64,000 bases of DNA, from NCBI RefSeq assembly GCF_950100655.1, contig NZ_CATNLY010000023.1:868001-932000 (forward strand). The letters run 5' to 3'. Shown here piece by piece: positions 46,731 through 56,551 of this stretch; position 1 is the stretch's first letter; each line of letters begins with the position of its first letter. Under the pieces are notes generated by a model. It saw only the letters and a program-made list of their open reading frames with translations. It ran no database searches and was not told where the DNA came from. Source of the stretch: Pleomorphomonas sp. T1.2MG-36. GTDB taxonomy: Bacteria > Pseudomonadota > Alphaproteobacteria > Rhizobiales > Pleomorphomonadaceae. The translations under genes were made by a program, and so were the position numbers.

Positions 46731-48605
46731 ATGCGCAGCTTCTGGGGGCTGCTCAGGGCCTACTGGATCTCGGACAGGTGGCGAGAGGCCTGGGCACTGA
46801 CCGGAGCCGTCGTGCTCCTGTCGGCAGCGGCCAGCAAGAGCGGCGTCTGGCTGGCACAGGCCTCCGGCTCATTCATTTCAACCATCGCCTCGTTCCACGA
46901 CAGCAATGCCCCCGCCATCGACGAGGTGTTGATCGCGGCCGGTTCGCTCGTCGGCCTCGCCCTGCTGAAATACGTCCTATTCCTCGGCTTCCGCCATTAC
47001 TTCTCGACCACGCTGCACCGCAAATGGCGCCAGTGGCTCGACGCCCAGTTCAACGCGGCGCTGCTCTCCGACCAGCGTCCATACTATCATCTCCTGGTGA
47101 TGGGGGCCTCCGACGAAGGGGCCAACGTGCCCGACAACATCGACCAGCGCATCCAGGAATCGATCAAGGCGATGACCGGCAACGCGCTCGGCATGGCCAT
47201 GGGTCTCGTTTCCGTGGTGACGTCGGTCTACTTCGTTGGCGAGATGCTTCTGTCCACTTCGGTCGCGGTCGAAGGGCTCGGCTTCCTCGGCTCCTATGCC
47301 AGCGCCGTTCTGGTATTCGCCCTGGCGCTCACCTATGTGCCGATATCCACGGTGATCGCCCTTCGAATCGGCCGCGTCATCGAAGCGCTCAACATGGCCA
47401 TGCTGCGAGCCGAGGGCAGCTATCGCGCCGAACTGTCGATGCTGGTCCGCCGCATCCTGCCGATCGCCGCCGCGCGCGGGGAAAGGGTTCAGGCGTCGAT
47501 CCACCGGCGGCAATACCAGGCGATCGACCGCACCTGGGGCCTTCAGAACAAGGTGTCGGCCATCTTTCTGGCCTTCAACGGCAGCTACACCTACATCACG
47601 CAGAGGGTCGTCGCCTACATGCCGAGCCTGCCCGCATACATGCAGGGCGGCATATCCTTCCGCACCTATATCACCGGCTCGGAGCTGGCCAGCGAACTGA
47701 TCAGCGACTGCTCCTGGGTCATCCAGGTGATGCCGGACATCGCCAATCTCCGCGCCAACGTCAACCGCGTGGTCGAGCTGGCCGATGCCATCGAGCGCGT
47801 GCAGGATGCGCAGGCCTTCTATCGCGAGACCGGCGTTTCGGAGTTCCGTTACGAGCAGCAGGCAGCGGAGAAGGGGCTTTCTGTTCAGGGGCTTGAGTTG
47901 ATGTTCTCCGGCAAGGAGGCGCAACCCTTCCTGCGCGTCGCCCGCCTGTCGATCAAGCCGGGGCAGTGGATCTTCGTGCGCGGCCCCTCGGGCTCGGGAA
48001 AGTCCTGCCTCATCAAGGCGCTCAATGGCCTTTGGCCTTATGGGCGAGGTCGGGTGGTTATGCCCGAAGGCATGAAGGCGCTCTACGCCTGCCAGGACAC
48101 CCGGCTGCCGCAGGCCAGCCTCAAGCAACTGATCGCCATGCCCGAAGACGAGCATGAACACCGCGACCTGGAAGTGGCCGCCATCATGAGTGCCGTCGGT
48201 CTCGGCGAGTTCATTCCCTCGATGGGCAACCCCTACTATCGTGGCCGGCGCTGGGACGACGTGCTATCCGGCGGGCAAAAGCAGAAGGTGGTTCTCGCCC
48301 GCATTCTGCTGCACACGCCGGACGTGCTTTTCCTCGACGAAGCGACAGCCGCGCTCGATCCGGAGGCACGCACCGAGTTCCACCGGCTCGTCCGGCAGTA
48401 TTGCCCGAAAGCGACAGTACTGTCGGTGATGCACGAGCAAACGCCGCCGGCCGACAACTTCGGCCGCCCCTTCTACCACGCCATCCTCAACATCGAGAAC
48501 GGACGCGCCGGCCTTGAGCCGGTGGTCGTACCGGCGCCGGCGCCAATTCGCGACGTGCGCGGCGGTCTGCGTTCGATGCTTTCCGTGATGCGCCATCGCC
48601 CATGA
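46731..48605 (+). CDS. SbmA/YddA-like ABC transporter (permease plus ATPase)
   Basis: A 624-residue protein from ATG 46731. The N-terminal ABC_membrane_2 (SbmA/BacA/peroxisomal-type) region has about six helices with LHRKWRQWLDAQF and NIDQRIQESI, typical of this class. The C-terminal ATPase has Walker A GPSGSGKSCLIKALNGLWPYG, signature LSGGQKQKVVLARIL and Walker B VLFLDEATAALD. The ATG lacks a good ribosome site. An in-frame TTG at 46644 and a GGAG at 46697-46700 leave room for an N-terminus up to 29 residues longer. The substrate is unknown. The beta-glucosidase gene follows after 33 bases, so co-transcription is possible. Confidence 0.88.
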   Translation: MRSFWGLLRAYWISDRWREAWALTGAVVLLSAAASKSGVWLAQASGSFISTIASFHDSNAPAIDEVLIAAGSLVGLALLKYVLFLGFRHYFSTTLHRKWRQWLDAQFNAALLSDQRPYYHLLVMGASDEGANVPDNIDQRIQESIKAMTGNALGMAMGLVSVVTSVYFVGEMLLSTSVAVEGLGFLGSYASAVLVFALALTYVPISTVIALRIGRVIEALNMAMLRAEGSYRAELSMLVRRILPIAAARGERVQASIHRRQYQAIDRTWGLQNKVSAIFLAFNGSYTYITQRVVAYMPSLPAYMQGGISFRTYITGSELASELISDCSWVIQVMPDIANLRANVNRVVELADAIERVQDAQAFYRETGVSEFRYEQQAAEKGLSVQGLELMFSGKEAQPFLRVARLSIKPGQWIFVRGPSGSGKSCLIKALNGLWPYGRGRVVMPEGMKALYACQDTRLPQASLKQLIAMPEDEHEHRDLEVAAIMSAVGLGEFIPSMGNPYYRGRRWDDVLSGGQKQKVVLARILLHTPDVLFLDEATAALDPEARTEFHRLVRQYCPKATVLSVMHEQTPPADNFGRPFYHAILNIENGRAGLEPVVVPAPAPIRDVRGGLRSMLSVMRHRP

Positions 48606-48638
48606 CCCCTAAGCGGGGACCAACTCGGACGTCCGGAT

Positions 48639-50924
48639 ATGACAAAGGACATGGACTTCATCGACGGCCTGCTCGGCCAGATGACCCTTCAGGAAAAGAT
48701 CGGCCAGCTCAATCTCGTCACCCCCGGCGGCGAGACGCTGACCGGTACGGTGGTCAACACCGACGTTGCCGAGAAGATCAGGACGGGCCGCATCGGCGGC
48801 ATCTTCGGCGTGAAATCGGCCGAAGCGGTGCGGGTGTTCCAGGACCTCGCGCAGGAAACGCGCCTTAAGATTCCGCTGATGTTCGCCGAGGACGTCATCC
48901 ACGGCCAGAAAACCATATTTCCCTTGCCGCTGGCGCTCGCGGCCAGTTGGGACATGGACCTCGTCCGCGCCACCGCTCGCGTCGCCGCCCAGGAGGCGGC
49001 GTCGATCGGCATCGACCAGGTCTACTCGCCGATGATCGACGTCTGCCGCGATCCTCGCTGGGGTCGGATCGCCGAAAGCCCTGGCGAGGATCCCTTCCTG
49101 GCATCCCGGTTCGCCGAGGCGATGGTCGCCGGTTACCAAGGAGACGATCTTGCCCGCCCCGACGCGGTGATGGCCTGCCTCAAGCATTTCTGCGGCTATG
49201 GCGGCGGCATGGGAGGCCGCGACTATGACGCGGTCGACCTTTCCCCCGCCACGCTGCACGACGTGGTGCTGCCGCCCTTCGTCGCCGGCATGCGGGCCGG
49301 GGCCGGCTCGATCATGGCATCCTTCAACACGCTGAACGGCGTACCGATGCATGCCAACCGCGCCGTGATCACCGAAATGTTCCGCGAGAAGCTCGGCTTT
49401 GGCGGCCTTGTCGTCGCCGACTACACGGGGATCCTCGAACTGATCGCCCATGGCGTCGCCGCCGACCGAGCCGACGCCGCCCGCCTCGGTCTCACGGCCG
49501 GGGTCGACATGGACATGGTGTCGGAAACCTATCTTGAAACGCTTGAGGACAGCGTCGGCGCCGGCCTCATCAAGGAGGCGGAGATAACGGCCGCCTGCCG
49601 CCGCGTTCTCGAAGCCAAACTGAAGCTCGGCCTGTTCGACGATGCCTATCACCGGCTCGACTGGGGCCGAGCCGCGCAACCCATCCTGACCGCCGCCAAC
49701 CGGCAGCTCGCCCGCGAGGCGGTGGCGGCCGCCACCGTCGTCCTCAAGAACGAGGGTAACCTGTTGCCTTTGCCGGCCCCAGAAAGCGGCAAGATCGGCA
49801 CCATTGCCCTCATCGGTCCCTTCGCCCTCGATCGCGTCAACATGAACGGCACCTGGGCCGTGGCAGGATCGCCCTCCACCGTCGTTCCCATCGCCGACGG
49901 CCTGCGCGAGGCCGTTGGCAACGCGGTAAGCGTACTTACCGCCAAAGGGGCCAACATCGTCGACGAACTCTGGCTCGCAAGCCGGCTCAACGTCCACGAC
50001 TGGAAGGATCTGTCCGTCGTCATCGACGTTCGGTCGCCGGAGGCGATGATCGCCGAGGCTGTCGCCACCGCCTCCAGCGCCGATGTCACCATCGCGGTGA
50101 TTGGCGAAGCGCGCGAGTATTCGGGCGAATCCTCATCGCGGACGGATCTTTCGATTCCCGAACCGCAGAAAAAGCTGCTCCGCGCCCTGAAGGCAACGGG
50201 CAAGCCGTTGGTCGTCGTCGTCTTGACCGGGCGGCCGCTGGTGCTCGCCGAGGAGGCGTTGCTCGCCGACGCACTGCTGGTCGCCTGGTTTGGCGGGACG
50301 GAAATCGGCCACGGGCTTGCGGACGTGTTGTTCGGCAAGACCGAGCCATCCGGCCGCCTGCCGGCAACCTTCCCCTACAGCCTTGGCCAGGTGCCCATCA
50401 CCTATTCTCACCGGCCGACCGGCCGGCCGGCACCGGGCCGCTTTCAGAAGTTCACCTCGGGCTACGTCGACCTGCCGGACGAGGTGCCCCAGAACGACGG
50501 CCTCTATCCGTTCGGCTTCGGTCTCGGCTACGGCACGGTGGCCTACGGTCCGCCGCGTGCCAACCGGACAGAGCTCGTCGGCGAGGACCGTCTCGAAGTG
50601 ACCGTTACCGTCACCAACCTCGGCGACCGCCCCACCCTCGAAACGGTGCAGCTTTACATCGGCGACCCCGTGGCAAGCGTCAGCCGGCCGGTGAAGGAGC
50701 TCAAGGCTTTCAGAAAGCTGGAACTCGCCGCACGCGCCGCCGAAGCCGTCAGTTTCGCCATCACGGCCGCCGATCTCGATTTCTCGGTGGCCGAAACGGT
50801 CACCGACACGCGTAGGCGCCTGGAAGGCGGGGCCTTCGACATTCATGTCGGCCCCAACTCTCGCGATACGCAGGCCGTGCGCGTCGTCTGGAACGAGCCC
50901 AGGATCGAAGGAAAGCGCTCATGA
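48639..50924 (+). CDS. bglX: beta-glucosidase, GH3 (BglX-like)
   Basis: A 761-residue GH3 enzyme with three domains: the (beta/alpha)8 barrel with LKHFCGYGGG near residue 181 and nucleophile Asp261 in VVADYTG, the alpha/beta sandwich with GESSSRTDL, and a C-terminal fibronectin III-like domain (VTVTVTNLGDRPTLETVQLYI). There is no signal peptide, so it acts in the cytoplasm on imported glucosides. Its stop overlaps the GH144-type gene (ATGA). With that partner, beta-1,2-linked gluco-oligosaccharides are a likely substrate. The start 12 bases further in is an alternative. Confidence 0.92.
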   Translation: MTKDMDFIDGLLGQMTLQEKIGQLNLVTPGGETLTGTVVNTDVAEKIRTGRIGGIFGVKSAEAVRVFQDLAQETRLKIPLMFAEDVIHGQKTIFPLPLALAASWDMDLVRATARVAAQEAASIGIDQVYSPMIDVCRDPRWGRIAESPGEDPFLASRFAEAMVAGYQGDDLARPDAVMACLKHFCGYGGGMGGRDYDAVDLSPATLHDVVLPPFVAGMRAGAGSIMASFNTLNGVPMHANRAVITEMFREKLGFGGLVVADYTGILELIAHGVAADRADAARLGLTAGVDMDMVSETYLETLEDSVGAGLIKEAEITAACRRVLEAKLKLGLFDDAYHRLDWGRAAQPILTAANRQLAREAVAAATVVLKNEGNLLPLPAPESGKIGTIALIGPFALDRVNMNGTWAVAGSPSTVVPIADGLREAVGNAVSVLTAKGANIVDELWLASRLNVHDWKDLSVVIDVRSPEAMIAEAVATASSADVTIAVIGEAREYSGESSSRTDLSIPEPQKKLLRALKATGKPLVVVVLTGRPLVLAEEALLADALLVAWFGGTEIGHGLADVLFGKTEPSGRLPATFPYSLGQVPITYSHRPTGRPAPGRFQKFTSGYVDLPDEVPQNDGLYPFGFGLGYGTVAYGPPRANRTELVGEDRLEVTVTVTNLGDRPTLETVQLYIGDPVASVSRPVKELKAFRKLELAARAAEAVSFAITAADLDFSVAETVTDTRRRLEGGAFDIHVGPNSRDTQAVRVVWNEPRIEGKRS

Positions 50925-52189
50925 GTTTTTCGCCAGCCATCGTCGCGGCCATGAGTGACGACGCCCTGCTGGACCTCGTGCAGCAGGCAACGCTGAGCTA
51001 CTTCTGGGACTATGGCCATCCGGTCAGCGGCATGGCGCGCGAGCGCGACAACGACGCTTTCGGCTATTCGCCCGACAACACGGTCACCACCGGCGGCACT
51101 GGTTTCGGCATCATGGCCCTGATTGCCGGGGCCGAACGCGGCTTTCTCGTCCGGGATGAGGTCGTCGAGCGCATTGCAAGGATCGTCGGCTTTCTTGAAG
51201 CGGCGGATCGCTTCCACGGCGTCTTTCCGCATTTCCTGAATGGTGAGACTGGCAAGGTCATTCCATTCGGCGAGAAGGACGATGGCGGCGATCTCGTCGA
51301 AACGTCGTTCCTGATGGCCGGCCTGCTGACGGCGCGGCAATGGCTGATCCCGGCCCGGCCGGACATTGCCGCCCGCATCGACCGGTTATGGCGCGAAGTG
51401 GAATGGAGCCACCACCTGAGAGCCGACGGCGCCCTGCTCTGGCACTGGAGCCCCGTCCACGGCTTTGCCATGAACCACGCCATTACCGGCTGGAACGAGT
51501 GCCTGATCACCCATGTGCTGGCCGCCGCAGCGCCCACCCATAGCGTTCCCGCCTCGACCTACCATCAATCCTGGGCCAGGGGCCGCGACTTCCTGAACGG
51601 CCGCGACTACGGCGGCGTGACGCTGCCGCTCGGCCCCGATTATGGCGGGCCGCTGTTCTTTGCCCATTACTCCTTCATGGGGCTCGACCCGCGCGGCCTC
51701 TCCGACGCCTACGCCGACTATTTCACCCAGAATACCGCGCACGCCCTGATCAACCGTGCCCATTGCCTGACCAACCCCGGCGGCTTCGAGGGCTACGGCC
51801 CGGAGTGCTGGGGATTGACCGCATCCGACACGTTCGACGGATACAACGCCCATTCGCCGACCAACGACACCGGCGTCATCACGCCGACGGCGGCGCTCGC
51901 CTCGTTTCCCTATGTTCCAAAGGAAGCGATGGCTGCACTGCGTGGGTTCTTGGCGGGCATGGACGGACGGCTTTTCGGACCGCGCGGCTTTGCCGACGCC
52001 TTCTCGCCTGGGCGGAACTGGGTGGCTGCGAGCCACCTTGCGATCGACCAGGGACCTGTTGTCGTGATGATCGAGAACCACCGTTCGGCGCTCCTCTGGA
52101 CGCTGTTCATGTCGGCACCGGAGGTACTGGCCGGCCTCAGCCGTCTCGGCTTCTCCAGCCCGCATCTCGACAAGGCGGCCGTGGCATGA
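50921..52189 (+). CDS. glucoamylase-like family protein (PF10091; GH144-like beta-glucanase)
   Basis: A 422-residue (alpha/alpha)6-barrel protein. The segments YFWDYGHPVSGMARER, NTVTTGGTGFGIMALI and GYGPECWGLTASD match the glycoamylase-like domain; members that have been tested are endo-beta-1,2-glucanases of GH144/GH162. There is no signal peptide, which differs from the secreted characterised enzymes and suggests intracellular action on imported oligosaccharides. It is translationally coupled to the GH3 gene upstream and to the hydrolase gene downstream (ATGA at both ends). The exact linkage specificity is inferred. Confidence 0.82.
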   Translation: MSFSPAIVAAMSDDALLDLVQQATLSYFWDYGHPVSGMARERDNDAFGYSPDNTVTTGGTGFGIMALIAGAERGFLVRDEVVERIARIVGFLEAADRFHGVFPHFLNGETGKVIPFGEKDDGGDLVETSFLMAGLLTARQWLIPARPDIAARIDRLWREVEWSHHLRADGALLWHWSPVHGFAMNHAITGWNECLITHVLAAAAPTHSVPASTYHQSWARGRDFLNGRDYGGVTLPLGPDYGGPLFFAHYSFMGLDPRGLSDAYADYFTQNTAHALINRAHCLTNPGGFEGYGPECWGLTASDTFDGYNAHSPTNDTGVITPTAALASFPYVPKEAMAALRGFLAGMDGRLFGPRGFADAFSPGRNWVAASHLAIDQGPVVVMIENHRSALLWTLFMSAPEVLAGLSRLGFSSPHLDKAAVA

Positions 52190-52980
52190 CGCCGGACATC
52201 ATCACCATCGGAGCGTCCGACGATCCGGACGACGCTAACGCCCGCATGAGCTTCGAGCTTTGGCGGACCGAAGTCCCCTCCGGCCGCCTCGCCGTCACGG
52301 CGCACGGTCGCAACGGCGCGGCGCGGGCGCCGCACATGCAGAAGCTGATCGACGCCTACCGCGCCCGTGGCTATGTCGTCGTCTCTCCCAACTGCTGCGC
52401 CTCGGCCTGGAACGACAGCGCTGGCGCCGAGGGTGACTTTCTCCTCGAAAATCACGTGCGCGACGTGCGACGCACCATCGACTGGGTAGTCGCCAACGCG
52501 TCGGCCGCCGGTTGGAACGGCACCCACCTGGCTCTTTGCGGTCACTCGATGGGCGCCTATGCCGCCGCCCGCCTCGCCGCGAACGAGTATGCAGGGCGGA
52601 TTGCCCATCTGCTGCTTGTCTCGCCCTTCACTTCGGGCGTGCGCCAGATCGAGGCGCGGGAGAAATACCATCCGGACGGCATCGCCAATCTCCGCCGCGA
52701 CGTGCCGCGCGCGCTGGACGAATGGCCGCGCCATGACGTCTTCAAGGTCATCGACCGACTGACGTTGCCGGTGGCGGTGTTCGCCGGCGGCAAGGATATC
52801 GTGGCGCCACCCGAGAACGTCGAGGAGTTCGTGGCGCGGCTCCCTTCGCCTCCTCTCTACCGGCTGTTGCCGGAGGCGTCGCACTGCCTGGAAGGCGGGG
52901 ACTACAGGATCGAGCTTCTCGATGCCATCGACCGGCTCGACGCTGCGGTTATCCCGTTGGCTTCAGAAGCCTTGTCCTGA
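52186..52980 (+). CDS. alpha/beta hydrolase
   Basis: A 264-residue alpha/beta hydrolase. The nucleophile is Ser121 in LCGHSMGAY, the acid Asp204 in FAGGKDIVAP and the base His233 in EASHCLEGG. The oxyanion-side motif is AHGRNGAAR near residue 40. It starts with four bases of overlap with the GH144-like gene and completes a three-gene operon. A likely role is removal of an ester group (for example succinyl, acetyl or phosphoglycerol-type substituents) from the glucan; this is inference from context. Confidence 0.85.
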   Translation: MTPDIITIGASDDPDDANARMSFELWRTEVPSGRLAVTAHGRNGAARAPHMQKLIDAYRARGYVVVSPNCCASAWNDSAGAEGDFLLENHVRDVRRTIDWVVANASAAGWNGTHLALCGHSMGAYAAARLAANEYAGRIAHLLLVSPFTSGVRQIEAREKYHPDGIANLRRDVPRALDEWPRHDVFKVIDRLTLPVAVFAGGKDIVAPPENVEEFVARLPSPPLYRLLPEASHCLEGGDYRIELLDAIDRLDAAVIPLASEALS

Positions 52981-53286
52981 CTGCACGGCGGAGGCGTAGG
53001 CATTTAGTCGTATTTACACGTAGAGCGCTTCACCGTTTTACGAGTGGATCGTAACGTCCCATCCTGTCGTTTCGCCGCGTTTTCGGGAAAGCCTTGGCTT
53101 GGGGGCACCGAAATCGGCCGGGATTTTATCGTTTTGCATCCGGCTGGTGGCGATTTGGCTTTGACGACCCACCTCCGAGAAGGTACTTACGACTCAAGCT
53201 TCTCCAGGCTCTTGACGTTAACGTCAGCGTCAAGAGTTCGCGTCAAGGGAGCGTCCGTCTCCCACCTCATGAGGGAACATCATTCG
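52981..53286 (+). other. sdh promoter region with palindromes
   Basis: About 300 bases before sdhC. TAGAGCGCTTCACCGTTTTA at 53021-53040 resembles one arm of short palindromic repeats that are frequent in Hyphomicrobiales genomes (from memory). GACGTTAACGTC at 53214-53225 is a perfect 12-base palindrome nested in a 9-base inverted repeat (53209-53217 with 53228-53236), and a third copy of CGTCAA lies at 53241-53246. Confidence 0.4.
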
Positions 53287-53685
53287 ATGGCCGACGCCCG
53301 CTTGGCGGCTTCCCGCCCGCTCTCGCCGCATCTCCAGGTTTTCCGTTTCATCCTGACCATGGCGATGTCGATCGTCCACCGCATCACCGGCGGCTTCCTT
53401 TATGTCGGCACGGTGTTCATCGCCGTCTGGCTGGTGGCGGCGGCAAGCGGCCCGGAATGGTTCGCCCGGGTCGACGGCATCTATCAGAGCTGGATCGGGC
53501 GGCTGATCCTTCTCGGTCTCATCTGGTCGCTGATCCACCACGCCATTGGCGGTGTCCGGCATTTCATCTGGGATCTCGGCTATGGCTTCGATCCCAAGAC
53601 GGCCGATCGGCTGGCCCTCTTCAATCTCGTGGCCGGCGTCGTGCTGACGGGTGTCGTCGCCATCGCCGCCTTCATCTTCGCCTGA
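53287..53685 (+). CDS. sdhC: succinate dehydrogenase cytochrome b556 subunit
   Basis: A 132-residue membrane protein with three helices, part of complex II. The N-terminal [12 protein letters not shown] and [11 protein letters not shown] carry the family signature, including the quinone-site Ser and Arg. [19 protein letters not shown] contains a haem-ligand histidine. ATG at 53287 is chosen because GAGGGA lies about ten bases before it; an ATG at 53269 has no ribosome site. It is the first gene of the sdhCDA-x-B unit. Confidence 0.93.
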   Translation: MADARLAASRPLSPHLQVFRFILTMAMSIVHRITGGFLYVGTVFIAVWLVAAASGPEWFARVDGIYQSWIGRLILLGLIWSLIHHAIGGVRHFIWDLGYGFDPKTADRLALFNLVAGVVLTGVVAIAAFIFA

Positions 53686-53693
53686 GGTTCGCC

Positions 53694-54086
53694 ATGAGCA
53701 AGTCCTTCCGCTTTCAGACGTCGCTGAAGCACGCTCGCGGCTTCGGCTCGGGCAAGTCGGGTACGACGCATTTCTGGCAGCAGCGAGTGACCGGCGTCGC
53801 CGCGCTCCTGTTGTCGCTCGTCTACGTCGTGCTTCTCGTCAAGCTTCAGGGCGACGACTATGCCGCGGTGATGGCCACGCTCGGCAATCCCTTCGTCGCC
53901 GTTCTGATGCTCGCCTTCCTCGGCGTCAGCGTCTGGCACATGAAGATCGGCATGCAGGTGATCATCGAAGACTACGTCAACCAGCCGCTGCTGCGGGTTC
54001 TGGCGCTGATGGCCAATTCCTTCTTCTCGGCGCTGGTCGGCATTGCCTCGGCCGTGGCGCTCATCAAGATCACCTTCGGAGCCTGA
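53694..54086 (+). CDS. sdhD: succinate dehydrogenase hydrophobic membrane anchor subunit
   Basis: A 130-residue membrane subunit of complex II with three helices. [19 protein letters not shown] is the family's first helix and [17 protein letters not shown] holds the second haem-ligand histidine and a quinone-site residue. It starts 8 bases after the sdhC stop and ends 2 bases before sdhA. Confidence 0.93.
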   Translation: MSKSFRFQTSLKHARGFGSGKSGTTHFWQQRVTGVAALLLSLVYVVLLVKLQGDDYAAVMATLGNPFVAVLMLAFLGVSVWHMKIGMQVIIEDYVNQPLLRVLALMANSFFSALVGIASAVALIKITFGA

Positions 54087-54088
54087 TC

Positions 54089-55930
54089 ATGGCCGTTGCC
54101 TCAGAGACCACCGGCGGCAAGCAGACCGCCTTCAATGTCGGCGGCCGCACCTATCAGTTCATCGACCACACCTTCGACGTGGTAGTGGTGGGTGCCGGCG
54201 GCGCCGGCCTCAGGGCCGTTGTCGGCGCCTCGGAGGCGGGCCTGTCCACCGCCTGCATCACCAAGGTGTTTCCCACCCGCTCGCATACCGTCGCCGCCCA
54301 AGGCGGTGTCGCCGCCTCGCTCGGCAACATGGGGCCGGACGACTGGCGCTGGCACATGTACGACACCGTCAAGGGGTCGGACTGGCTGGGCGACCAGGAT
54401 GCCATCGAGTATCTGGTGCGCAACGCGCCGGCCGCCGTCTACGAGCTCGAACACTGGGGCGTGCCGTTCTCCCGCACCGAGGAAGGCAAGATCTACCAGC
54501 GGCCGTTCGGCGGCATGACGACCAACTTCGGCGAGGGCATCGCCCAGCGCACCTGCGCCGCCGCCGACCGCACCGGCCACGCCATGCTGCACACCATGTA
54601 CGGTCAGGCGCTCCGGCATTCGGCCGAGTTCTTCATCGAGTATTTCGCCATCGACCTGATCATGGAGAACGGCGCCTGCCGTGGCGTGGTCGCGCTCGAC
54701 ATGGAGACCGGCTCGATCCATCGCTTCCGCGCCCACAAGACGGTGCTGGCGACCGGCGGCTACGGCCGCGCCTACTTCTCCTGCACCTCGGCTCACACCT
54801 GCACCGGCGACGGCAACGCCATGGTGCTGCGCGCCGGCCTCGCCTTGCAGGACATGGAGTTCGTGCAGTTCCACCCCACCGGCATCTATGGTGCCGGCTG
54901 CCTGATCACCGAGGGTTCGCGCGGCGAAGGCGGCTATCTTACCAACTCCGAGGGCGAGCGCTTCATGGAGCGCTACGCGCCCTCGGCCAAGGACCTTGCC
55001 AGCCGCGACGTCGTCTCCCGCTCGATGACCATGGAAATCCGCGAGGGGCGCGGCGTCGGCAAGCTCAAGGACCACATCTACCTGCACCTCGATCATCTCG
55101 ATCCGGCGATCCTGGCCGAGCGTCTGCCGGGCATCTCGGAGAGCGCCAAGATCTTCGCTGGCATCGACGTGACGCGCGAGCCGATCCCCGTGCTGCCGAC
55201 CGTCCACTACAACATGGGTGGCATACCCACGAACTATCACGGCGAGGTGCTGGCCAAGATCGACGGCGATCCCGACCGGATCGTGCCGGGCCTGATGGCC
55301 GTCGGCGAGGCGGCATGCGTGTCGGTGCACGGCGCCAACCGTCTCGGCTCCAACTCGCTGATCGACCTTGTGGTGTTCGGCCGCGCCGTTGGCCACCGCT
55401 GCGCCGAGACCATCGACAAGAGCAGCCGCATCGCCGAGCTGCCCAGGGATGCCGGCCTCTATGCCCTCGAACGGCTCGACCGGGTGCGTCATGCCTCCGG
55501 GTCCACGCCGACGGCTGAACTTCGCCTGTCGATGCAGAAGACCATGCAGTCGAACTGCGCCGTGTTCCGCACCGGCGAGGTGCTGGAGGAAGGCGTCAAG
55601 CTGATCCACGATTGCTGGGCGGCGGGTGACGATCTCAAGACCACCGACCGTTCGCTGATCTGGAACACCGACCTCACCGAGGCGCTCGAATACGAGAACC
55701 TGATTCTGCAAGCCGTGGTCACCATGGAAGGCGCCGCCAACCGCAAGGAAAGCCGGGGCGCGCATGCCCGCGAGGACTATCCCAACCGCGACGACGGCGA
55801 GTGGATGAAGCACACCCTGGCCGCCATCGACACGAGTGCACGGACCGTAGGACTCGATTATCGCCCGGTGCACACCTACACGATGACCTCGGAAATCGAA
55901 TACATCAAGCCGAAGGCGCGCGTGTACTGA
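54089..55930 (+). CDS. sdhA: succinate dehydrogenase flavoprotein subunit
   Basis: A 613-residue flavoprotein. FAD binds at [16 protein letters not shown], and covalent attachment is at His66 in [11 protein letters not shown]. Active-site regions include [29 protein letters not shown] and the His/Arg-containing [13 protein letters not shown]. It oxidises succinate to fumarate in the TCA cycle and respiratory chain. Instead of sdhB, an unrelated lipoprotein gene follows, 53 bases downstream. Confidence 0.96.
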   Translation: MAVASETTGGKQTAFNVGGRTYQFIDHTFDVVVVGAGGAGLRAVVGASEAGLSTACITKVFPTRSHTVAAQGGVAASLGNMGPDDWRWHMYDTVKGSDWLGDQDAIEYLVRNAPAAVYELEHWGVPFSRTEEGKIYQRPFGGMTTNFGEGIAQRTCAAADRTGHAMLHTMYGQALRHSAEFFIEYFAIDLIMENGACRGVVALDMETGSIHRFRAHKTVLATGGYGRAYFSCTSAHTCTGDGNAMVLRAGLALQDMEFVQFHPTGIYGAGCLITEGSRGEGGYLTNSEGERFMERYAPSAKDLASRDVVSRSMTMEIREGRGVGKLKDHIYLHLDHLDPAILAERLPGISESAKIFAGIDVTREPIPVLPTVHYNMGGIPTNYHGEVLAKIDGDPDRIVPGLMAVGEAACVSVHGANRLGSNSLIDLVVFGRAVGHRCAETIDKSSRIAELPRDAGLYALERLDRVRHASGSTPTAELRLSMQKTMQSNCAVFRTGEVLEEGVKLIHDCWAAGDDLKTTDRSLIWNTDLTEALEYENLILQAVVTMEGAANRKESRGAHAREDYPNRDDGEWMKHTLAAIDTSARTVGLDYRPVHTYTMTSEIEYIKPKARVY

Positions 55931-55983
55931 GTGGGTACAGGAGATGATGTGTCGTGCAGATGTCCGTCAGAGACTGATTCCAG

Positions 55984-56535
55984 ATGATCGAGACGCATAA
56001 CCTCAGCATGTCGTGTGTATTAACTGCCACGCTAGTGACTGCTGGCTGCGTCGCGTCTAGCCAAGCTCACAATCCTGCTCCGATGGCCGATACACAGGAA
56101 GCGGGCACGCCTATTACCGTCGGCAACAAAGCTGATCTGGTGGGATGCTGGACTGATATGCACTGGATCGAATGGCCGTCCATGGAGCCTGGATACCCCA
56201 GCGAAAAGAAGCAGGTCGGAGTGACAATGTGCTTTGACGCCGACACCTATTTTTATCTGACGGATTGGCCGACAGATGCCATGGGAAGCGTCGGTCCATA
56301 TAAAGTCGTTTCCGCGGGAACGCTGGAGCTTAGAATTCGCGATAGAACTTGGCATTCTCTTCAGATGAAGATGTCGTTTCCCTCAAAGAACGAGATATCC
56401 GGGGAAGTCCTATTGGGCGGGGACGCATCGCCAGAACCTTTCTTGCTTCGGCGGGACCCCACGAACAAAACCTACTTAAAGCTCAAAGAGCTCTATGAAG
56501 ATTGGACGCGGGCCGAACGCGCCGCCAGCCACTAA
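55984..56535 (+). CDS. predicted lipoprotein inserted between sdhA and sdhB, function unknown
   Basis: A 183-residue protein with a signal peptide and lipobox (LVTAGC, Cys about 22), so it is likely anchored in a membrane. The mature part has a WxxxxW-rich start ([19 protein letters not shown]) and looks like a small beta-sheet domain ([24 protein letters not shown]), ending in a charged helix. I do not recognise a family. Its base composition is visibly lower in G+C than sdhA and sdhB, and its codon use differs, which points to acquisition by transfer. An inner start at 56008 is possible. It lies in frame with the operon direction and probably shares the sdh transcript. Confidence 0.75.
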   Translation: MIETHNLSMSCVLTATLVTAGCVASSQAHNPAPMADTQEAGTPITVGNKADLVGCWTDMHWIEWPSMEPGYPSEKKQVGVTMCFDADTYFYLTDWPTDAMGSVGPYKVVSAGTLELRIRDRTWHSLQMKMSFPSKNEISGEVLLGGDASPEPFLLRRDPTNKTYLKLKELYEDWTRAERAASH

Positions 56536-56551
56536 AGAACAGGATGATCTC

